Of a stretch of DNA of 47,105 nt, positions 45,220-47,105 are shown in pieces (within the stretch, counting starts at the first letter, position 1; each line of letters opens with the position of its first letter). A program made the translations under genes and the position numbers. The notes below the pieces were generated by a model. That model did no database searches. It had not been told where the DNA came from and saw nothing but the letters and a program-made list of their open reading frames with translations. The stretch is from a virus: positions 1 through 47,105 of IMG/VR virus record IMGVR_UViG_3300025314_000035. One strand, given 5' to 3'.

Positions 45220-47105
45220 TAAATTTTCATCTCAGGTTGTTCTTTACCAAATAATTTATGACCCTGACCTCTTTCATCATAAATTTGAGTACCCATACCA
45301 ACAGAAGATGGAATTAATGCTGGTAATAAGGTAGGATCTTCTTGAATTAAGTCAGATAAATCTTGTAAAATAATAGGGGTGAATAATTTCATAGTTCTAT
45401 CAACAATATCAAAAGGCATATTCTTAGTAGCAAAAAATGGGTCACTAACAAAACCTGGAGTTGGAGCTAACTTATTTCGTACAAATCTAATAATAGCTTC
45501 TCCACGCGTTTGTGATCCAAATTTCTCGCCATATTCACTTGTTTTACCACTAGTAGATGATGTATAACCACCACCTAATGACTGTGGTCTAAGTCTACTC
45601 AATAAAACTAGATATTGCTGAAATCCAGCACCAGGATCTAATCTGGTATTACCAATTTTAACCTTACCAAAATCAGCACTATTAGAATCAGATGTAGCTT
45701 TACCACCAGCTAATTTCCCTAGCTGTTCCATAGTAAACCATGCACTAGCCATAGAAATTATCGATTTTAAATATTGCTTACGAATAAATGCTGGCTTACT
45801 AATATAGTTTGCAGGATTCATCATTTGAACGCGCGAAGCAATAAATCTAGGAGCAAATAATCCAGTATTTAATGCAACAGCATATTTTTCTAAACTACCT
45901 AAACTACCTCTACCAGATGCATTATTAATATATCCAGCAATATCTCTTGCAAAAGGAATATTAGTTCTTGGATTAAGCCTTTCAACTTGAGCTAATTCTA
46001 CTGGAGTTTTAGCAATTAACTTTGTTGATTCATAGATTCTCTCGGTATCCTTAATTAAAGAATTAAAATTATCTGCCCTAAGTTTATTTGCAAATGCTGT
46101 ATAAGCACGATTAGATGCTCGAATACCAGGAATCTTTTCAGCAAAAGTTGACATTATCTGTTCTTCGCGACTAGATAAGTCAGTTAAATCAGTTACTGCT
46201 AAACCAGCTTCTTCAGCAAAAGAAGGTCTAAATTCTCCATTTGGGGCTTTTCTTGGTTTAAAATTTGGATGTTCTACAATTGAATCAATAACTCCTCTAT
46301 ATGATTTCTCAGATCCATATGATCTTAACATATCATCCCAAGAAGTCCACCATCCTTTTGTATGTATTAATCCTAGTCCTTGTCTAAATGGAAAAGAAAT
46401 ATCATATGCAGCTTGAATAGCGCGCGGAAGATTTACTGATTCTTGAATTAAACTTCTTCTAATATCAATCTTTGGTAAATTTGTTTTAATATTAGCAATT
46501 GAATCTTTACCAAATACTGATTCAAGTAATTTAATTTCGCTATCTTGTGGTACTCTACCTTCAATAATCTTAACTAATCCTGATGTTGCTGATTCCTTTT
46601 GAAATCTCATTAATGTTGGAAATTCATTAATTGTATCAACTAATGAATCTACATCAATTTGGTCCAACTTTAGTGGTTCAGTACTAACTTTAGTATATTC
46701 ACCTTTTAATTTACCAAGCCTCTGGTAATGACCGGCTAATCCTTTAGTAGTAACTGTTTCTGCTTCTCCTACGCGCTTAGCACGTTCAATAGAATAAATC
46801 TGTGCCTGAAGTTTATTTAATGGCTTGGCTTGTTGAGTTGCTTCAACTAATCTATCAATTGGAGTTTTTTGATTAGGAACTTCTGGTATTTTTTCAATAG
46901 GAAGATTTTCTTGAATTGGTAAAGATTCAGGAATTACTTCTTGTTTATTCAAAGGCAAATCAAATTCAGTTTTTGGAATTTCTGCTACTGGTAATTTAGC
47001 TTTTGGCTTAATTCCCGCACCATATTTTAAACCTAATCCACCACCAATAGCCTCAGCACCACCTAATAATCTTTCTCCAATAGACGAATCTGGTTTTAAT
47101 AAATT
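45216..47105 (-). CDS. Large internal/ejection-like virion protein, C-terminal part
   Basis: The frame is open from the right end of the window and joins the 1-571 part through the terminal repeat, giving about 768 aa in all. Features are long helices, FPFRQGLGLIHTKGWWTSWDDMLRSYGSEKSYRGVID, then LEKYAVALNTGLFAPRFIASRVQMMNPANY and a late hydrophobic helix. Proteins of this style are seen in phage ejection or polyvalent groups. A role in delivering DNA through the cell envelope is inferred. It is the last gene of the late operon. Confidence 0.7.
   Translation of the reverse strand, partial: NLLKPDSSIGERLLGGAEAIGGGLGLKYGAGIKPKAKLPVAEIPKTEFDLPLNKQEVIPESLPIQENLPIEKIPEVPNQKTPIDRLVEATQQAKPLNKLQAQIYSIERAKRVGEAETVTTKGLAGHYQRLGKLKGEYTKVSTEPLKLDQIDVDSLVDTINEFPTLMRFQKESATSGLVKIIEGRVPQDSEIKLLESVFGKDSIANIKTNLPKIDIRRSLIQESVNLPRAIQAAYDISFPFRQGLGLIHTKGWWTSWDDMLRSYGSEKSYRGVIDSIVEHPNFKPRKAPNGEFRPSFAEEAGLAVTDLTDLSSREEQIMSTFAEKIPGIRASNRAYTAFANKLRADNFNSLIKDTERIYESTKLIAKTPVELAQVERLNPRTNIPFARDIAGYINNASGRGSLGSLEKYAVALNTGLFAPRFIASRVQMMNPANYISKPAFIRKQYLKSIISMASAWFTMEQLGKLAGGKATSDSNSADFGKVKIGNTRLDPGAGFQQYLVLLSRLRPQSLGGGYTSSTSGKTSEYGEKFGSQTRGEAIIRFVRNKLAPTPGFVSDPFFATKNMPFDIVDRTMKLFTPIILQDLSDLIQEDPTLLPALIPSSVGMGTQIYDERGQGHKLFGKEQPEMKIY
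46952..47105. repeat. Terminal direct repeat, right copy
   Basis: Copy of bases 1-154 with mismatches at 46958 and 47085. The unique genome length would be 46,951 bp if the two are one locus. Confidence 0.95.

Noticed and set aside
1-47105. Integrase, lysogeny repressor or phage RNA polymerase
   Set aside because: I looked through all substantial frames and saw none with these motifs, so temperate life or T7-type transcription is not supported.

Overview
The window looks like the complete genome of a tailed double-stranded DNA phage, cut open inside a late gene. The last 154 bases repeat the first 154 with two mismatches, and one reading frame runs through the junction, so the map closes to a circle of about 46,951 bp. 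The DNA is AT-rich. Many genes have Shine-Dalgarno sites, and the promoters I can find are sigma70-like, so the host is a bacterium that I cannot name. I see adaptor, nozzle-like and ejection-like proteins but no tape measure, tail tube or sheath, which suggests a short-tailed (podovirus-like) virion. I see no phage RNA polymerase, integrase or obvious lysogeny repressor.

Left arm, minus strand, read from about 25,300 down to 571 and across the junction to 45,216: the late module. In transcription order it holds an HTH protein (small-terminase candidate), small secreted and beta-rich proteins, repeat and lectin-like tail proteins, a small lysis-like group, an endonuclease VII-like HNH protein, large terminase, portal, scaffold candidate, major capsid with a small beta-rich protein on each side, adaptor, beta-helix protein, nozzle-like protein, a large adhesin-like protein, SleB-type hydrolase, GNAT-like protein, an S74-chaperone protein and two internal-virion-like proteins. 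Many genes overlap as TAATG or ATGA.

Centre, about 25,300 to 28,960: a control region unlike the rest. It is less AT-rich, poor in genes, and packed with dyads. Five promoters share one architecture (TTGACW, 14 bases, TGN, TANNNT). Two of them form a near-mirror divergent pair around a poly-T tract, each with a GTCAA-N4-TTGAC palindrome 2 bp upstream of the -35. Two others place the predicted transcription start on the first base of a stem. The first leads into a nested multi-helix leader before a 130-aa gene; the second leads into a gene-free segment of about 370 nt full of hairpins that ends at a terminator, a candidate noncoding RNA. A tRNA-like three-way junction with a 22-bp stem lies at the start of the rightward operon. 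An AT-rich stretch plus two 14-bp direct repeats near 25,340 to 25,625 is an origin candidate.

Right arm, plus strand, 28,966 to 45,219: the replication module, a dense series of mostly small overlapping genes. Recognisable products are an SNF2-type helicase, PD-(D/E)XK nuclease with an Fe-S-like cysteine pattern, Sak4-like ATPase, likely single-strand-binding protein, a very acidic 52-aa protein, a cold-shock-like protein, a family A DNA polymerase fused to a uracil-DNA-glycosylase-like domain, a DUF3987-like protein, tRNA-Leu(UAA) and a MazG-like protein. Small zinc-ribbon proteins are unusually common. The two arms converge with overlapping stop codons at 45,216 to 45,219.
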